A stretch of DNA of 46,123 nucleotides from Acidimicrobiia bacterium. GTDB lineage: Bacteria; Actinomycetota; Acidimicrobiia; IMCC26256; JAENVU01. A model generated the notes under the pieces. It saw only the letters and a list, made by a program, of their open reading frames with translations, did no database searches and was not told the origin of the DNA. The position numbers and the translations under genes were made by a program. This document shows positions 24,600-33,138 of this stretch, in pieces; the stretch's first letter is position 1; the number at the start of each line of letters is the position of its first letter. The stretch covers positions 1 through 46,123 of the forward strand of contig SHUZ01000002.1 in assembly GCA_009694415.1 (NCBI GenBank), written 5' to 3'.

Positions 24600-25136
24600 G
24601 AACCAACGGGCGGCGAGTTTGCCCATGACAACGCCAATGGCGGCTCCGGCCACCACATCCGATGCGTGATGCATGCGTACATAGACCCTGCTGCTGGCAA
24701 CTAGGGCAGCGAGTAGGTACCAACCGGGTCCACCCCGTCCGGTCTTGCTCAAGATGACGGCTGCCACGAACGCGGCCGTGGCGTGCCCGGACGGGAACGA
24801 AGATGTGATCGGTCTCCGCATCCCGTACGGCAGGGGTCCTTCTGCGATCTCGGGTTCCGGTCGCACTCGTCGGAACAGCGACTTGATGCCACCATTTGTT
24901 ATTGCGGACTCTGCGCCGATAGCTACCCCGAACTTCACCGCGAAACCCGGATCGGTTCTTCGCAGTGCCCTTGCGCCACCGATCGCGAACCACAGGAGGC
25001 TGTGGTCGGCGAGGCTCGACAACGTGTACATGAACTTGTCGAGCGCGGGACCGCGAACGCGTTCGAGTGCCTGCTCCACGGCGCGGTCGAAGGCTGCGAC
25101 GGCAGAAATTTCTTCTGGGCTAGGAACGGCCGGCAT
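24597..25136 (-). CDS. PAP2-family membrane phosphatase
   Basis: 179 residues from ATG 25136; TAACCT 7 nt before it supports this over the longer frame. The three-part phosphatase signature is complete: KSLFRRVRP, SSFPSGHA, and SRVYVRMHHASDVVAG, with catalytic His in the last two motifs. Hydrophobic segments flank the motifs, so it is a membrane enzyme acting at the outer face, for example on lipid phosphates or undecaprenyl pyrophosphate. Two to four membrane helices are visible and the N-terminal 20 residues are polar. Substrate is unknown. Confidence 0.9.
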   Translation of the reverse strand: MPAVPSPEEISAVAAFDRAVEQALERVRGPALDKFMYTLSSLADHSLLWFAIGGARALRRTDPGFAVKFGVAIGAESAITNGGIKSLFRRVRPEPEIAEGPLPYGMRRPITSSFPSGHATAAFVAAVILSKTGRGGPGWYLLAALVASSRVYVRMHHASDVVAGAAIGVVMGKLAARWF

Positions 25137-25143
25137 CGACCGC

Positions 25144-25149
25144 AGGTTA
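25144..25149 (-). promoter_or_regulatory. Putative -10 element of a leaderless promoter (PAP2 gene)
   Basis: TAACCT on the minus strand ends 7 nt before ATG 25136. Confidence 0.5.
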
Positions 25150-25155
25150 CGAGGC

Positions 25156-25995
25156 TTAGCTCGGAGTTGCGAGTGTGGGCGTTGCGGCACCGGCCACAGG
25201 CGGATTCAGTAACGCAAGCGCCGCTTCTGGGTTGCCTCCGAATTCGGGGCAATACGCCTGATAGCTGCAGTAGTCGCAGAGTTTGCTCGTGGAGGGTCGG
25301 AAGTCGTCCCTCTCCGTTGCGGTCTGAATAGCCGACCACACGGCATTCGTTGAGCGTTCAACACGCGTGATCGTCTGTTGGGAGATATTCGTAACAACCG
25401 CGACTGGGTCCGCGAGGAAGAGCAATTGCGCGCGCACTGGTCGTTTGCCTTGCTCGGCCTCAACTAACGCGGCGTAAATATGGACTCCATCCATGCGCTT
25501 CTCTGCAAAACGCGCAGGCGGGGCCCTGCCTGTTTTGTAGTCAGTAATGACAAGGTCGTCGTTGTCGTCGAGTTCGAGGCGGTCGATGATGCCGCGCAAA
25601 CGGACCTTGCCGATCTGAGCATTGACTCGCATCTCGAGACCAACGGGGCGAATGGTCTTGGGGTCTTCTAGTTCGAAGTACTTATGCACGAGGGCTGCCG
25701 CATCAGCATGGAACTTGTCCCATTCGGTGGCGGTTAGATCGAGGCCTGTGAAATCAGGATCGCTCTCGAGTTTCTTGCGCGCTGTATCGAGATCGGAGAG
25801 CGCGTTTTGCAACGTGCGATGGTCTGGCTCGCGCTGCATGAGTAGTTCTAGGGCTGCATGCACGAGCGTCCCCTTGCTGGCAGCGGCCGACGGCTCCTGC
25901 GGTATTTTCATCAGGTACGAGAACTTGTAAGAAAGCGGACAATTCTTGAACGTGGAGCACGAACTCGGAGACAATCCGTTGGGCATTTTGAGCAT
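25156..25995 (-). CDS. RecB-family PD-(D/E)XK exonuclease with Fe-S cysteines
   Basis: 279 residues from ATG 25995, supported by TAGTCT 7 nt upstream. The protein opens with LSPSSCSTFKNCPLSYKFSY, the usual start of AddB/Cas4-like nuclease domains, then KGTLVHAALE, the metal-binding core IDRLELDD and VITDYKTGR (D and K of D-x(n)-D/E-x-K), and closes with CDYCSYQAYC. The early NCP cysteine plus three late cysteines form the pattern that binds a 4Fe-4S cluster in this family. It is a stand-alone nuclease without helicase domain. Such genes are common in actinobacteria; role in repair is inferred. Confidence 0.92.
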   Translation of the reverse strand: MLKMPNGLSPSSCSTFKNCPLSYKFSYLMKIPQEPSAAASKGTLVHAALELLMQREPDHRTLQNALSDLDTARKKLESDPDFTGLDLTATEWDKFHADAAALVHKYFELEDPKTIRPVGLEMRVNAQIGKVRLRGIIDRLELDDNDDLVITDYKTGRAPPARFAEKRMDGVHIYAALVEAEQGKRPVRAQLLFLADPVAVVTNISQQTITRVERSTNAVWSAIQTATERDDFRPSTSKLCDYCSYQAYCPEFGGNPEAALALLNPPVAGAATPTLATPS

Positions 25996-26002
25996 GGCGT
26001 AG

Positions 26003-26008
26003 AGACTA
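26003..26008 (-). promoter_or_regulatory. Putative -10 element of a leaderless promoter (RecB-like nuclease)
   Basis: TAGTCT on the minus strand ends 7 nt before ATG 25995. Confidence 0.5.
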
Positions 26009-26150
26009 CGGGAGGGGTGCGACAACGTGCGGCGTGATCGGTGCCAAAGGCGCGGCCCGATCAGTTCCGAAGGCTCCGTGGTCGCATAATCGGTCCTTGG
26101 GCTAGCGTCCGGCCATTGAAAAACCGGCTACTAAGAAAATGGAGGAAGCG

Positions 26151-27161
26151 ATGAAGGTAGACGGTGGCATAGGCGGCGTTTCGGCAGAAGCGATCGCAAC
26201 CTCAGTTCGGGAATTGGAGAGCATTGGATTCTCAGGTGTTTGGTCAGCCGAGACGAGTCATGACCCCTTCCTCCCCCTTCTGATTGCCGCAGAACACACT
26301 TCGCAGCTTGAACTTGGCACCGGAATTGCCGTGGCGTTCGCGCGATCTCCTATGACGCTCGCGAACACGGCATGGGATCTAAACGAGTTCAGTCACGGGC
26401 GTTTCAACCTCGGATTGGGTAGCCAGATCAAAGCTCATATCGAGAAGCGCTTCTCGATGCCTTGGTCGCGCCCTGCGGCACGAATGCGCGAAATGATTTT
26501 GGCGATGCGCGCCATTTGGTCTTGTTGGGGCGAGGGTACGGAATTGCGTTTCGAGGGCGAGTTCTATCGGCACACTCTCATGACGCCGTTCTTCAACCCT
26601 GGAGCAAATGCCTACGGTCCGCCGAAGGTCTTCCTTGCGGCCGTTGGAGAAAAGATGACCGAGGTGGCGGGAGAAGTCGCAGACGGAATCATCTTGCACG
26701 GGTTCACCACGGAGCGCTACGTGCGCGAGGTCACGATGCCCGCGCTCGAACGTGGCTGGGAAAAGGCCGGGAAAGCGCGTTCCGACTTCGAGCTTTCTGG
26801 CCCGCTCTTCGTGGTAACCGGAACCACGGAACAAGAGATGGAACGCGCCCGCGCTGGTACAAAGCAACAGATTGCGTTCTACGGTTCTACCCCTGCATAT
26901 CGCGGAGTGCTCGAATTGCATGGGTGGGGAGGCCTGCAGCCAGAACTGAACACAATGTCGAAGGCCGGCAAGTGGGTCGAGATGGGCGACTTGATTGATG
27001 ACGAGATGCTTGAGACCTTCTCAGTGATCGGTGAGCCGGAAGACATACCGAAACTTCTCACGGCGCGTTATGGCGACCTCGTGGACCGAGTGTCTTTCTA
27101 TGCGCCATATCAAAGCGATCCCGATAGATGGGCAAAGGTCCTCGAAGGCTTTAAAACGTAG
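26151..27161 (+). CDS. LLM-class F420-dependent oxidoreductase (TIGR03617-like)
   Basis: 336 residues from ATG 26151, with a strong GGAGGAAG 2 nt before it; the longer frame starting at 26139 runs through this site. Luciferase-like barrel: MKVDGGIGG start, GFSGVWSAETSHDPFLPLLIAAEHT, LELGTGIAVAFARSPMTLANTAWDLNEFSHGRFNLGLGSQIKAHIEKRFSMPWSRP. The motif GSQIKAHIEKR-F is typical of the TIGR03617 F420-dependent group of mycobacteria. Function is unknown. It is convergent with the hydrolase gene and monocistronic. Confidence 0.9.
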   Translation: MKVDGGIGGVSAEAIATSVRELESIGFSGVWSAETSHDPFLPLLIAAEHTSQLELGTGIAVAFARSPMTLANTAWDLNEFSHGRFNLGLGSQIKAHIEKRFSMPWSRPAARMREMILAMRAIWSCWGEGTELRFEGEFYRHTLMTPFFNPGANAYGPPKVFLAAVGEKMTEVAGEVADGIILHGFTTERYVREVTMPALERGWEKAGKARSDFELSGPLFVVTGTTEQEMERARAGTKQQIAFYGSTPAYRGVLELHGWGGLQPELNTMSKAGKWVEMGDLIDDEMLETFSVIGEPEDIPKLLTARYGDLVDRVSFYAPYQSDPDRWAKVLEGFKT

Positions 27162-27173
27162 AGTCGAGAACGG

Positions 27174-28031
27174 TCAGGCGGTAGCGAATCGTACGATCGA
27201 CTCGACTGCTCTGTCGGGATCTTGAAGGGGGCCGAAGTGACCTCTCTCGTCCCAGATTTCGATTGACGACTGCGCGATACGGTCAGCGATCTTGTGTGCA
27301 AGTGAGGGCACAATTGCATCGGTAAGTTCACCGCATGCGACGAGCACTGGGCAATGAATCTCGCCAAGGCGTGGGTAAATACCGTTAGCGGCTCCCATCG
27401 CGTACATTGTTGCTTCGTGTTCCGGGTCGCATTTCAGCGTGACGTTGCCATCCGGTAGATCATGAAAGCCGTATTCGACATACGCGCGCAGTGCATCGTT
27501 GCTGAACACATCGAGCGGCGGACGAAATGAATAGGACGCAAGCGCCTCTTCACGCGATGGCCAGACGGCGCGTCGCCTTCGTGCTCCGGCTGAGAGCGGA
27601 TTGTCGTGGTTCGGCGCTTGCGTCACGTCAGTGGGGAAGATGATCGGCTCGTAAGCCCAGATGCGCGAGTAAGTGCCCGGGGCATCGGCCTCTCCAAGTA
27701 GCAACGCTGCTCCGCCCTTTGAATGTCCGACCGCAACTAGATGAGGGTCGCCAACGAGTTCTAGGTGTTCCGTGACGGCGCGCGCGTCAGTTGCATACTC
27801 TGCCCACGCATATGTCGCATCCGGCGAGGGGTCACTGTCGCCGTGGCCACGGAAGTCGAACGACCAGACCGAGTTGCCGGCGTTCACCAAGCGTTCGGCT
27901 ACCGGCGCCCACACCATGCCGTGAAAGCCGGTTGGATGAGCGAGGAGCACTGGAGATCCGCTTCCTCCCCAGGAATGCACCACCAGGGACACTCCCGACG
28001 GGGACACGAAGCGACTTGTCGCGGCCGCCAC
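27174..28031 (-). CDS. Alpha/beta hydrolase
   Basis: 285 residues, GTG start immediately after the stop codon of the preceding gene with no gap. Alpha/beta-hydrolase fold: oxyanion-hole region LLAHPTGFHG, nucleophile elbow GHSKGG (Ser), an acidic residue near LTDAIVP and catalytic His in DERGHFGP. The fold includes esterases, epoxide hydrolases and lactonases. It is the last gene of a trio with a limonene-monooxygenase-like flavoenzyme and a putative oxygenase, so an ester or lactone made by them is a reasonable substrate guess. That is inference. Confidence 0.9.
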   Translation of the reverse strand: MAAATSRFVSPSGVSLVVHSWGGSGSPVLLAHPTGFHGMVWAPVAERLVNAGNSVWSFDFRGHGDSDPSPDATYAWAEYATDARAVTEHLELVGDPHLVAVGHSKGGAALLLGEADAPGTYSRIWAYEPIIFPTDVTQAPNHDNPLSAGARRRRAVWPSREEALASYSFRPPLDVFSNDALRAYVEYGFHDLPDGNVTLKCDPEHEATMYAMGAANGIYPRLGEIHCPVLVACGELTDAIVPSLAHKIADRIAQSSIEIWDERGHFGPLQDPDRAVESIVRFATA

Positions 28032-29210
28032 TTACGTGCCGAGTTGTTTCTCGGCTTCGTGGTGCTCGATCGCCTTCGCGATTGCTCCCGCTGCACGGTT
28101 TACCCACTCGCCTTCGCTGTTGACAAGCCAGTTGTACGAAGCGTTCAAAGATTCAAGCGATCCCTGGAAGTGCGGCATCACGTACTGAGCAAACAATTCG
28201 TATGAGCGCGACTTTGCGACTGGGTTCGCCCAGTCGTGGTCGAAGAGTAGGAAAGCGCCAAATCCTCCGCCGCTCGCCTCGACGAGTTCTTCGATCTTGG
28301 CAATGGCATCGTCAGGCGTTCCGATTACTGCGAAGTTTTGAGCACGATTGTTTTCAAGGATTTCGTCGATTGTGTTTCCTTGCACGGGACCACCAGGAAG
28401 CACGTGGGTGAAGTATCGGGAGAACTCTTCGATGCCGTACTGGATGTCTGCTTCGGCTTGTTCGCGGGTTTCGGCAATGTGCATCGGCCCAACCAATCGC
28501 CACTTGTCGCGGTTGGCGACGTTCCCATGCTGCAGCGCGATTTCTTCCCACATATTCCAATGATGAGATAGCAGGTCCATGCCTTGTTTTGCCGTTGCAG
28601 CCACAGAGAGCATCCCGATTCCGTGCTTGCCGGCGCCGCGCGCGCCGGTGGGAGAAAAGGATGCCGCTATCGCGATGTCGAAGCAGGGATCCGAGTAGGG
28701 AAGAAGTTGCAAGCGCGCTTCGTTGACGGTGAACCAGTCACACTCGTAGGTGACGGTCTCGCCGCGGAGCAACGCCATGATCACGTCGAGCGCTTCTTCC
28801 ATGCGCGGCCGCTGTAGGTCTGCCGGGATACCGAGCATGTGGGCATCGGAGGTGAGTTGTCCGGGGCCGATGCCGAGCATTGTGCGACCGCGCGTGAGGT
28901 GGTCGAGAAGGACCATGCGGTCGGCCAGTAGAAGGGGGTGGTGGTAGGGAAGCGAACTGACGCCCGTACCAAGTTTGATTCGTTTGGTACGTTCGGCGGC
29001 CACACCAATAAACACCTCAGGTGAAGCGATCATCTCGTAACCACCGGAATGGTGTTCACCGACCCAGGCCTCATCGAAGCCGAGCTTGTCGAGATGGACA
29101 ATCAGGTCCAGGTCACGCTCTAACGCGAGCGTTGGGTTTTGTCCTACAGGGTGGAATGGAGCCATGAAGGTGCCGAATCGCAAATTCAATGGCGTTGAGA
29201 CTCGATCCAT
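28032..29210 (-). CDS. Luciferase-like monooxygenase, limonene 1,2-monooxygenase-like
   Basis: 392 residues. The N-terminus FGTFMAPFHPVGQNPTLALERDLDLIVHLDKLGFDEAWVGEHHSGGYE and TRGRTMLGIGPGQLTSDAHMLGI match the group containing Rhodococcus limonene 1,2-monooxygenase LimB, which is a flavin-dependent (FADH2/FMNH2) enzyme rather than a F420 enzyme. The C-terminal YELFAQYVMPHFQGSLE is also typical. It overlaps the upstream gene by 25 nt and abuts the downstream hydrolase, so all three are probably translated together. A flavin reductase is not seen in the window. Terpene or cyclic-ketone oxidation is the likely class of reaction. Confidence 0.9.
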   Translation of the reverse strand: MDRVSTPLNLRFGTFMAPFHPVGQNPTLALERDLDLIVHLDKLGFDEAWVGEHHSGGYEMIASPEVFIGVAAERTKRIKLGTGVSSLPYHHPLLLADRMVLLDHLTRGRTMLGIGPGQLTSDAHMLGIPADLQRPRMEEALDVIMALLRGETVTYECDWFTVNEARLQLLPYSDPCFDIAIAASFSPTGARGAGKHGIGMLSVAATAKQGMDLLSHHWNMWEEIALQHGNVANRDKWRLVGPMHIAETREQAEADIQYGIEEFSRYFTHVLPGGPVQGNTIDEILENNRAQNFAVIGTPDDAIAKIEELVEASGGGFGAFLLFDHDWANPVAKSRSYELFAQYVMPHFQGSLESLNASYNWLVNSEGEWVNRAAGAIAKAIEHHEAEKQLGT

Positions 29211-29887
29211 CTCGTGAGATTCGGGCCACTTTCAAAACTTGTAATGAGTGCGTACCGCGGTGCGGAGCCTGGGTGCACAACTACATGCCAGAGGCGCTGG
29301 GTGTCTACGACCACCCGAGCGCCTTTGCCGAGAGGGATACGCGACTCAGTAGTTGGGTCTGGCAATCCATCAGGTCCGGACTCCATGAGCAACATGTAAC
29401 TGTCCGGGTTGTCCGTTAGTTCAAACCATGAACGCACCACCCATCCTTGATCGGGAGGATTGAAGCGGTTGTTGTCGTCGCGATGGAACGATCGCATCGC
29501 CGTCTCATGGTCTTGCGGTTCCAATTTGATTATACGGACGCGCCCGAAGTTGGCGCCGATGCTTTCGACGTACGTACGAAGCGTTGGGCACTTATCTGCA
29601 TTGGTCGTGAAGCGAGCGTCCTTGTCTGGGCGCTCGTCGCCGTCGTTCCAGAATCCGCGACAATCGAGTTCTCCATCAGCCGTCGCGATTGGAGCGAAGT
29701 TGGTGTCTCCGCCGCTTTTCCAGTCCATGTACTCAAGTGACAGGAACTCTGAGTCCGGCACTTCGAATGGCGCGTTGGACAGTTGCAACCAACCGTGCCC
29801 TGCGAGAGCGGCTACGCGTGGGTGCGGCGTGTCGAGAGGGATCTCGACTGACCAGTGTTCTGCAGTTGGCCAGAAAGCGGTTGCCAT
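29186..29887 (-). CDS. Putative Fe(II)/2OG-type dioxygenase or cupin-like protein
   Basis: 233 residues, no family certainly recognised. The second half has the look of a double-stranded beta-helix iron site: FHRDDNNRF (H-x-D) about residue 135, then WFELTDNPDSYMLLM, then LWHVVVHPGSAPRYALI with a distal His and an Arg at the position that binds 2-oxoglutarate. I would therefore class it tentatively with aspartyl/asparaginyl-hydroxylase-like oxygenases. The start ATG 29887 follows TAGACT by 7 nt. It is the first gene of the trio and overlaps the monooxygenase gene by 25 nt, which suggests a common pathway. Confidence 0.75.
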   Translation of the reverse strand: MATAFWPTAEHWSVEIPLDTPHPRVAALAGHGWLQLSNAPFEVPDSEFLSLEYMDWKSGGDTNFAPIATADGELDCRGFWNDGDERPDKDARFTTNADKCPTLRTYVESIGANFGRVRIIKLEPQDHETAMRSFHRDDNNRFNPPDQGWVVRSWFELTDNPDSYMLLMESGPDGLPDPTTESRIPLGKGARVVVDTQRLWHVVVHPGSAPRYALITSFESGPNLTRWIESQRH

Positions 29888-29894
29888 GTGCGTA

Positions 29895-29900
29895 AGTCTA
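29895..29900 (-). promoter_or_regulatory. Putative -10 element of a leaderless promoter (oxygenase trio)
   Basis: TAGACT on the minus strand ends 7 nt before ATG 29887. It is probably the promoter for the three-gene unit down to 27174. Confidence 0.5.
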
Positions 29901-29979
29901 GAGAGGAAGAGGCTCGCAGAGTCGGAGCCGCGATCAACTCGCCTAATCCTTGTGACGAAAGTCCCAGGAACCCCGATGG

Positions 29980-31200
29980 TTAGATCGGCAGCCCACCGGT
30001 TGCGGCCTGTGTGCTCCCGCTGTCCTTGTAGGCCGCAATCGTGCGTTCCGCCGTGCGCATCATGTGGATCTCGTCAGCGCCATCGGCGAAGCGTGCCCAA
30101 CGGGCGTGTTGGAACATGTGGGCCAGGGGAGTGTCAGTCGAGTATCCGAGTGCACCATGCACCTGAATCGAGCGGTCGATGATGCGGTTCAACGCATTGG
30201 CTACGAAGTGCTTGGTCATCGAGACCTCTGACTTGAAATCTTCCTTGCGGTCAATCTTGTACGCGGCGTGCAGGACCATGAGCTTGGCTTGATACAACTC
30301 GATTGCGGAGTCCGCGATCATCCACTGGATGCCTTGCTTCTCCGCGAGCAGCGATCCATGTGAGTAACGGTTGAGAGAGCGGTCGACCATCATGTCGAGC
30401 GCCAATTCAGCCTGCGAGATCCATCGCATGCAATGCGCGAGACGGGCTGGGCCTAGCCGGTACTGGCCGAGCAGGTGACCTTGTCCGCGGCCACCGAGCA
30501 TCTGGCGGTCGTGGACGCGTAGATCGGTGATCACAATCTCGGAGTGACCTGTGCCGCCGTGCATCGTTTCGATTTCACGCACATCGTTCCAACCGTCGCT
30601 CGGTAGGTCAATTATGAAAGCGCTATTGGCCGCCTGTTTGATCTCGGGCTGGTCTTCAGTACGACATAGGAGGATCGCAAAACTTGAACTGCGAGCCTGG
30701 CTGATGAACCACTTGTGCCCATTGATTACCCACTCGTCGCCGTCTTGGTACGCGTTGGTGCGGATGAGAGTTGGGTCCGAGCCCGCCACCTCTGGCTCGG
30801 TCATGGCGAAACAAGAACGCGCAGTGCCCTCGCACAACGGTTTCAGGTACTTCTGCTTCTGCTCCTCGGTTGCCCAATGAAGAAGCGTGTGCATGTTGCC
30901 TTCGTCGGGCGCTTGCGCGTTGATCGCGAAAGGTCCGAAGCGCGCCTTGGCCGCCTCGGCTTGCACCATCGCTAGCTCGACATGCCCGAGCCCCATACCG
31001 CCCCACTCCTCTGGCATGTGCGGCAGCCACACGCCTTGGCGCTGTGCCTCTGTGCGCATCTTGATGATGCCGTCGATGAGTTGCTTGCGATCGCTTTCAT
31101 CCATCGCATCTTCGATGGGTTTGACGATGGTCTCGATGAAATCGCGCGTTTTCGTGCGGATCGCTTCGAGTTCAGGTGAAAGGGAAAAGTCAATGGCCAT
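29980..31200 (-). CDS. Acyl-CoA dehydrogenase
   Basis: 406 residues from ATG 31200. A longer frame exists upstream, but MAIDFSLSPELEAIR is the typical family start and GATACT lies 6 nt before it. Fold motifs: SCFAMTEPEVAGSDPTLIRTNAYQDGDEWVINGHKWFIS (FAD domain), MTKHFVANALNRIIDRSIQVHGALGYS (C-terminal domain), and the FADGADEIHMMRTAERTIA tail. The GYSTDTPLA sequence and DE-x-H-M end resemble the subgroup of ACAD10/11-like dehydrogenases, which work on phosphorylated 4-hydroxyacyl-CoA; this is of interest because a matching kinase pair lies at 37.3-38.6 kb. Subgroup assignment is from memory and uncertain. Confidence 0.92.
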   Translation of the reverse strand: MAIDFSLSPELEAIRTKTRDFIETIVKPIEDAMDESDRKQLIDGIIKMRTEAQRQGVWLPHMPEEWGGMGLGHVELAMVQAEAAKARFGPFAINAQAPDEGNMHTLLHWATEEQKQKYLKPLCEGTARSCFAMTEPEVAGSDPTLIRTNAYQDGDEWVINGHKWFISQARSSSFAILLCRTEDQPEIKQAANSAFIIDLPSDGWNDVREIETMHGGTGHSEIVITDLRVHDRQMLGGRGQGHLLGQYRLGPARLAHCMRWISQAELALDMMVDRSLNRYSHGSLLAEKQGIQWMIADSAIELYQAKLMVLHAAYKIDRKEDFKSEVSMTKHFVANALNRIIDRSIQVHGALGYSTDTPLAHMFQHARWARFADGADEIHMMRTAERTIAAYKDSGSTQAATGGLPI

Positions 31201-31206
31201 GGAGGC

Positions 31207-31212
31207 AGTATC
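31207..31212 (-). promoter_or_regulatory. Putative -10 element of a leaderless promoter (acyl-CoA dehydrogenase)
   Basis: GATACT on the minus strand ends 6 nt before ATG 31200. Confidence 0.45.
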
Positions 31213-31263
31213 TCGGTCGGTTGCCCGTCGATGCAAACGCAAGCGACCGATAACTATCAGCAC

Positions 31264-31269
31264 TAACGT
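31264..31269 (+). promoter_or_regulatory. Putative -10 element (ABC transporter unit)
   Basis: TAACGT ends 9 nt before ATG 31279. This would leave a leader of at most 2-3 nt. Confidence 0.35.
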
Positions 31270-31278
31270 TTCCGGGCG

Positions 31279-32202
31279 ATGCCTGTCATCGAGATCGAGG
31301 GACTGACGAAGCAATACAGGCGACGCCGTGCGGTCACGCACGCTGTCGCTGGATTGAACTTGTCGGTTCCGGATGGCGGCGTCTATGGCTTCTTGGGACC
31401 TAACGGTTCGGGAAAGACAACGACCATCAGGTGTTTGCTCGGGCTGGCCAGGCCAACTTCTGGGCGGATCTCTGTTTTGGGTGCCGAGGTTGGTCGTGAC
31501 CTCTCTACGGTGATCTCCCGTATCGGCTCGATTGTCGAGACCCCGGCACTTTTCCCAGCGTTCTCAGGGAGACGCAATCTGGAACTTCTCGGTGCCATAG
31601 ACGGCATTGGTCCACGGGCGGTTGCAGCCGCCCTTGAGCGCGTTGGACTGGAGAGCCGCGGTGAAGATCGCGTACGCACATATTCGCTCGGCATGCGACA
31701 ACGCCTGGGACTGGCAGCCGCTCTGCTCAAGGACCCGGAACTTTTGATTCTTGATGAACCTGTGAATGGCCTGGACCCAGGTGGTATCCGCGAGTTTCGC
31801 GAACTCATCAGGTCGTTGGGCGCAGAGGGCCGCACGGTTTTTGTTTCGAGCCACCTCTTGAGTGAAGTGCAGCTGATGTGCGATCGCGTGGCGATCTTGG
31901 CCCGCGGTGCACTCATTACAGAAGGGTCCGTCGCTGAGGTTCTAGCTCTGGGTCATACCGCCGGATTGGTAGTTCGAGTGAGCAAACCGGATCGCGCCGT
32001 TGAGATATTGGCGCAGGCAGGCATCGCGGCTAGCCACGATGGCGAGATCGTGCGCGTCCAACTGGGTGCCGACGAGGCTGCGCGCGTAACAGAGGTGCTC
32101 GCCAGCGGTGGATTGTTTCTCAGCGAATTACGTGCAGATGAAGTGGACCTCGAGACTGTGTTCGTCGAGCTCACCGAGGGCAGAACGGTTGAAGGCTCAT
32201 GA
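31279..32202 (+). CDS. ABC transporter ATP-binding protein (ABC-2 exporter type)
   Basis: 307 residues. Walker A GPNGSGKTT, signature YSLGMRQRLG, Walker B LLILDEPVNGLDP, H-loop SSHLLSE, then a C-terminal domain of about 80 residues typical of drug- or lantibiotic-type exporters (BcrA-like). It is coupled to the permease gene by an ATGA overlap at 32199. The substrate is not predictable; such pairs move lipids, peptides or antibiotics out of the cell. It lies divergently from the acyl-CoA dehydrogenase, 78 bp between starts. Confidence 0.95.
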   Translation: MPVIEIEGLTKQYRRRRAVTHAVAGLNLSVPDGGVYGFLGPNGSGKTTTIRCLLGLARPTSGRISVLGAEVGRDLSTVISRIGSIVETPALFPAFSGRRNLELLGAIDGIGPRAVAAALERVGLESRGEDRVRTYSLGMRQRLGLAAALLKDPELLILDEPVNGLDPGGIREFRELIRSLGAEGRTVFVSSHLLSEVQLMCDRVAILARGALITEGSVAEVLALGHTAGLVVRVSKPDRAVEILAQAGIAASHDGEIVRVQLGADEAARVTEVLASGGLFLSELRADEVDLETVFVELTEGRTVEGS

Positions 32203-33026
32203 TCGGCCTCGTTCGCGTCGAGTGGCGTCGCCTCACTGCGCGCCGCTTGGTTCGCGTCTGCGCGATCGCGGCCATCGCGCTCATATTTTTCGTTGTTGTG
32301 CTGACCGCCCTCAACAGCCAGAAAATTCAGTCAGACGGTTCGTTCGTGATGCGGACTACATCGCTATGGCTCACCGAGGCTCAAGCGGAGACGAGTGGGA
32401 ACGCGCAGGACAACGCAGTAATTGCTGTGACCTCGTTGTCGTTCTTGATCGTTGCCGTAATCGGTGCGAGTGCAATCGGTGCGGAGTACCGGGCAGGGAC
32501 CGTGACAACGGTGCTCGGGTGGGAGCCGCGAAGAGTGCGGTTACTCGCGGCCCGCCTCATTGCTGTTGCCTTGGTGGCGGCTTCCTTCTATTTGATTGTT
32601 CACGTCGTCTTTTGCGCGGCGTGGACCATTGGATCGGTAGTCAGCGGCAATCCGGACGGCGCCAGTGGAGTCTTCTGGCGCGATTTAGGTCTGGTGCTCG
32701 CTAGAGGTGCGGTTTTGGCGGCCGTGTTCGCTGTCATCAGCGCCGCCATAGCAACTCTTGGGCGAAATACGGCGGCAGCGTTGGGCGTGTGGGTCGGTTA
32801 CTGGATCTTGGTCGAGGGCATCGTGTTGGGGCTCAAGCCACAGTGGGTTAGATGGACGCTTTTCGTCAATATTGCCTCGGTCTTGGAGTGGAATCACCTG
32901 ATGATTGAGAGTCCTTCGGTGACGATTGCTGTAAGCCCCGGAGCAAGCGTGGTGAGGTTGACCGCTTACGTGGCGGTCTTCGTCGCCGTTTCGTTGGCGG
33001 TATTCCATCGGCGCGATGTGACCTAG
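32199..33026 (+). CDS. ABC-2 type permease
   Basis: 275 residues with about six predicted membrane helices: LVRVCAIAAIALIFFVVVLTAL near the N-terminus, VIAVTSLSFLIVAVIGASAIGAEY, ARLIAVALVAASFYLIVHVVFCAAW, LARGAVLAAVFAVISAAIATLG, LGVWVGYWILVEGIVLGL, and VVRLTAYVAVFVAVSLAVFHRRD at the C-terminus. GAEYRAGTVTTVLGWEPRR is the usual ABC-2 loop (family E-x-x-x-G-T-x-x-x-x-L). It starts within an ATGA overlap with the ATPase gene, so the two make one exporter. Confidence 0.92.
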   Translation: MIGLVRVEWRRLTARRLVRVCAIAAIALIFFVVVLTALNSQKIQSDGSFVMRTTSLWLTEAQAETSGNAQDNAVIAVTSLSFLIVAVIGASAIGAEYRAGTVTTVLGWEPRRVRLLAARLIAVALVAASFYLIVHVVFCAAWTIGSVVSGNPDGASGVFWRDLGLVLARGAVLAAVFAVISAAIATLGRNTAAALGVWVGYWILVEGIVLGLKPQWVRWTLFVNIASVLEWNHLMIESPSVTIAVSPGASVVRLTAYVAVFVAVSLAVFHRRDVT

Positions 33027-33138
33027 ATCTGGTTCCTCGCTTCGACATTTCAGGTCCCGAACGGCCAGAATCTCGCCCGAAATCTCTGTGACGCGCCGGT
33101 TCTCTGGCGTGCCCCTACGAATTGGGAGACCTACGAAG

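Noticed and set aside
30887..31306. Plus-strand frame opposite the acyl-CoA dehydrogenase
   Set aside because: The sequence is Ser/Arg-rich, has no motif and overlaps a family-supported gene.
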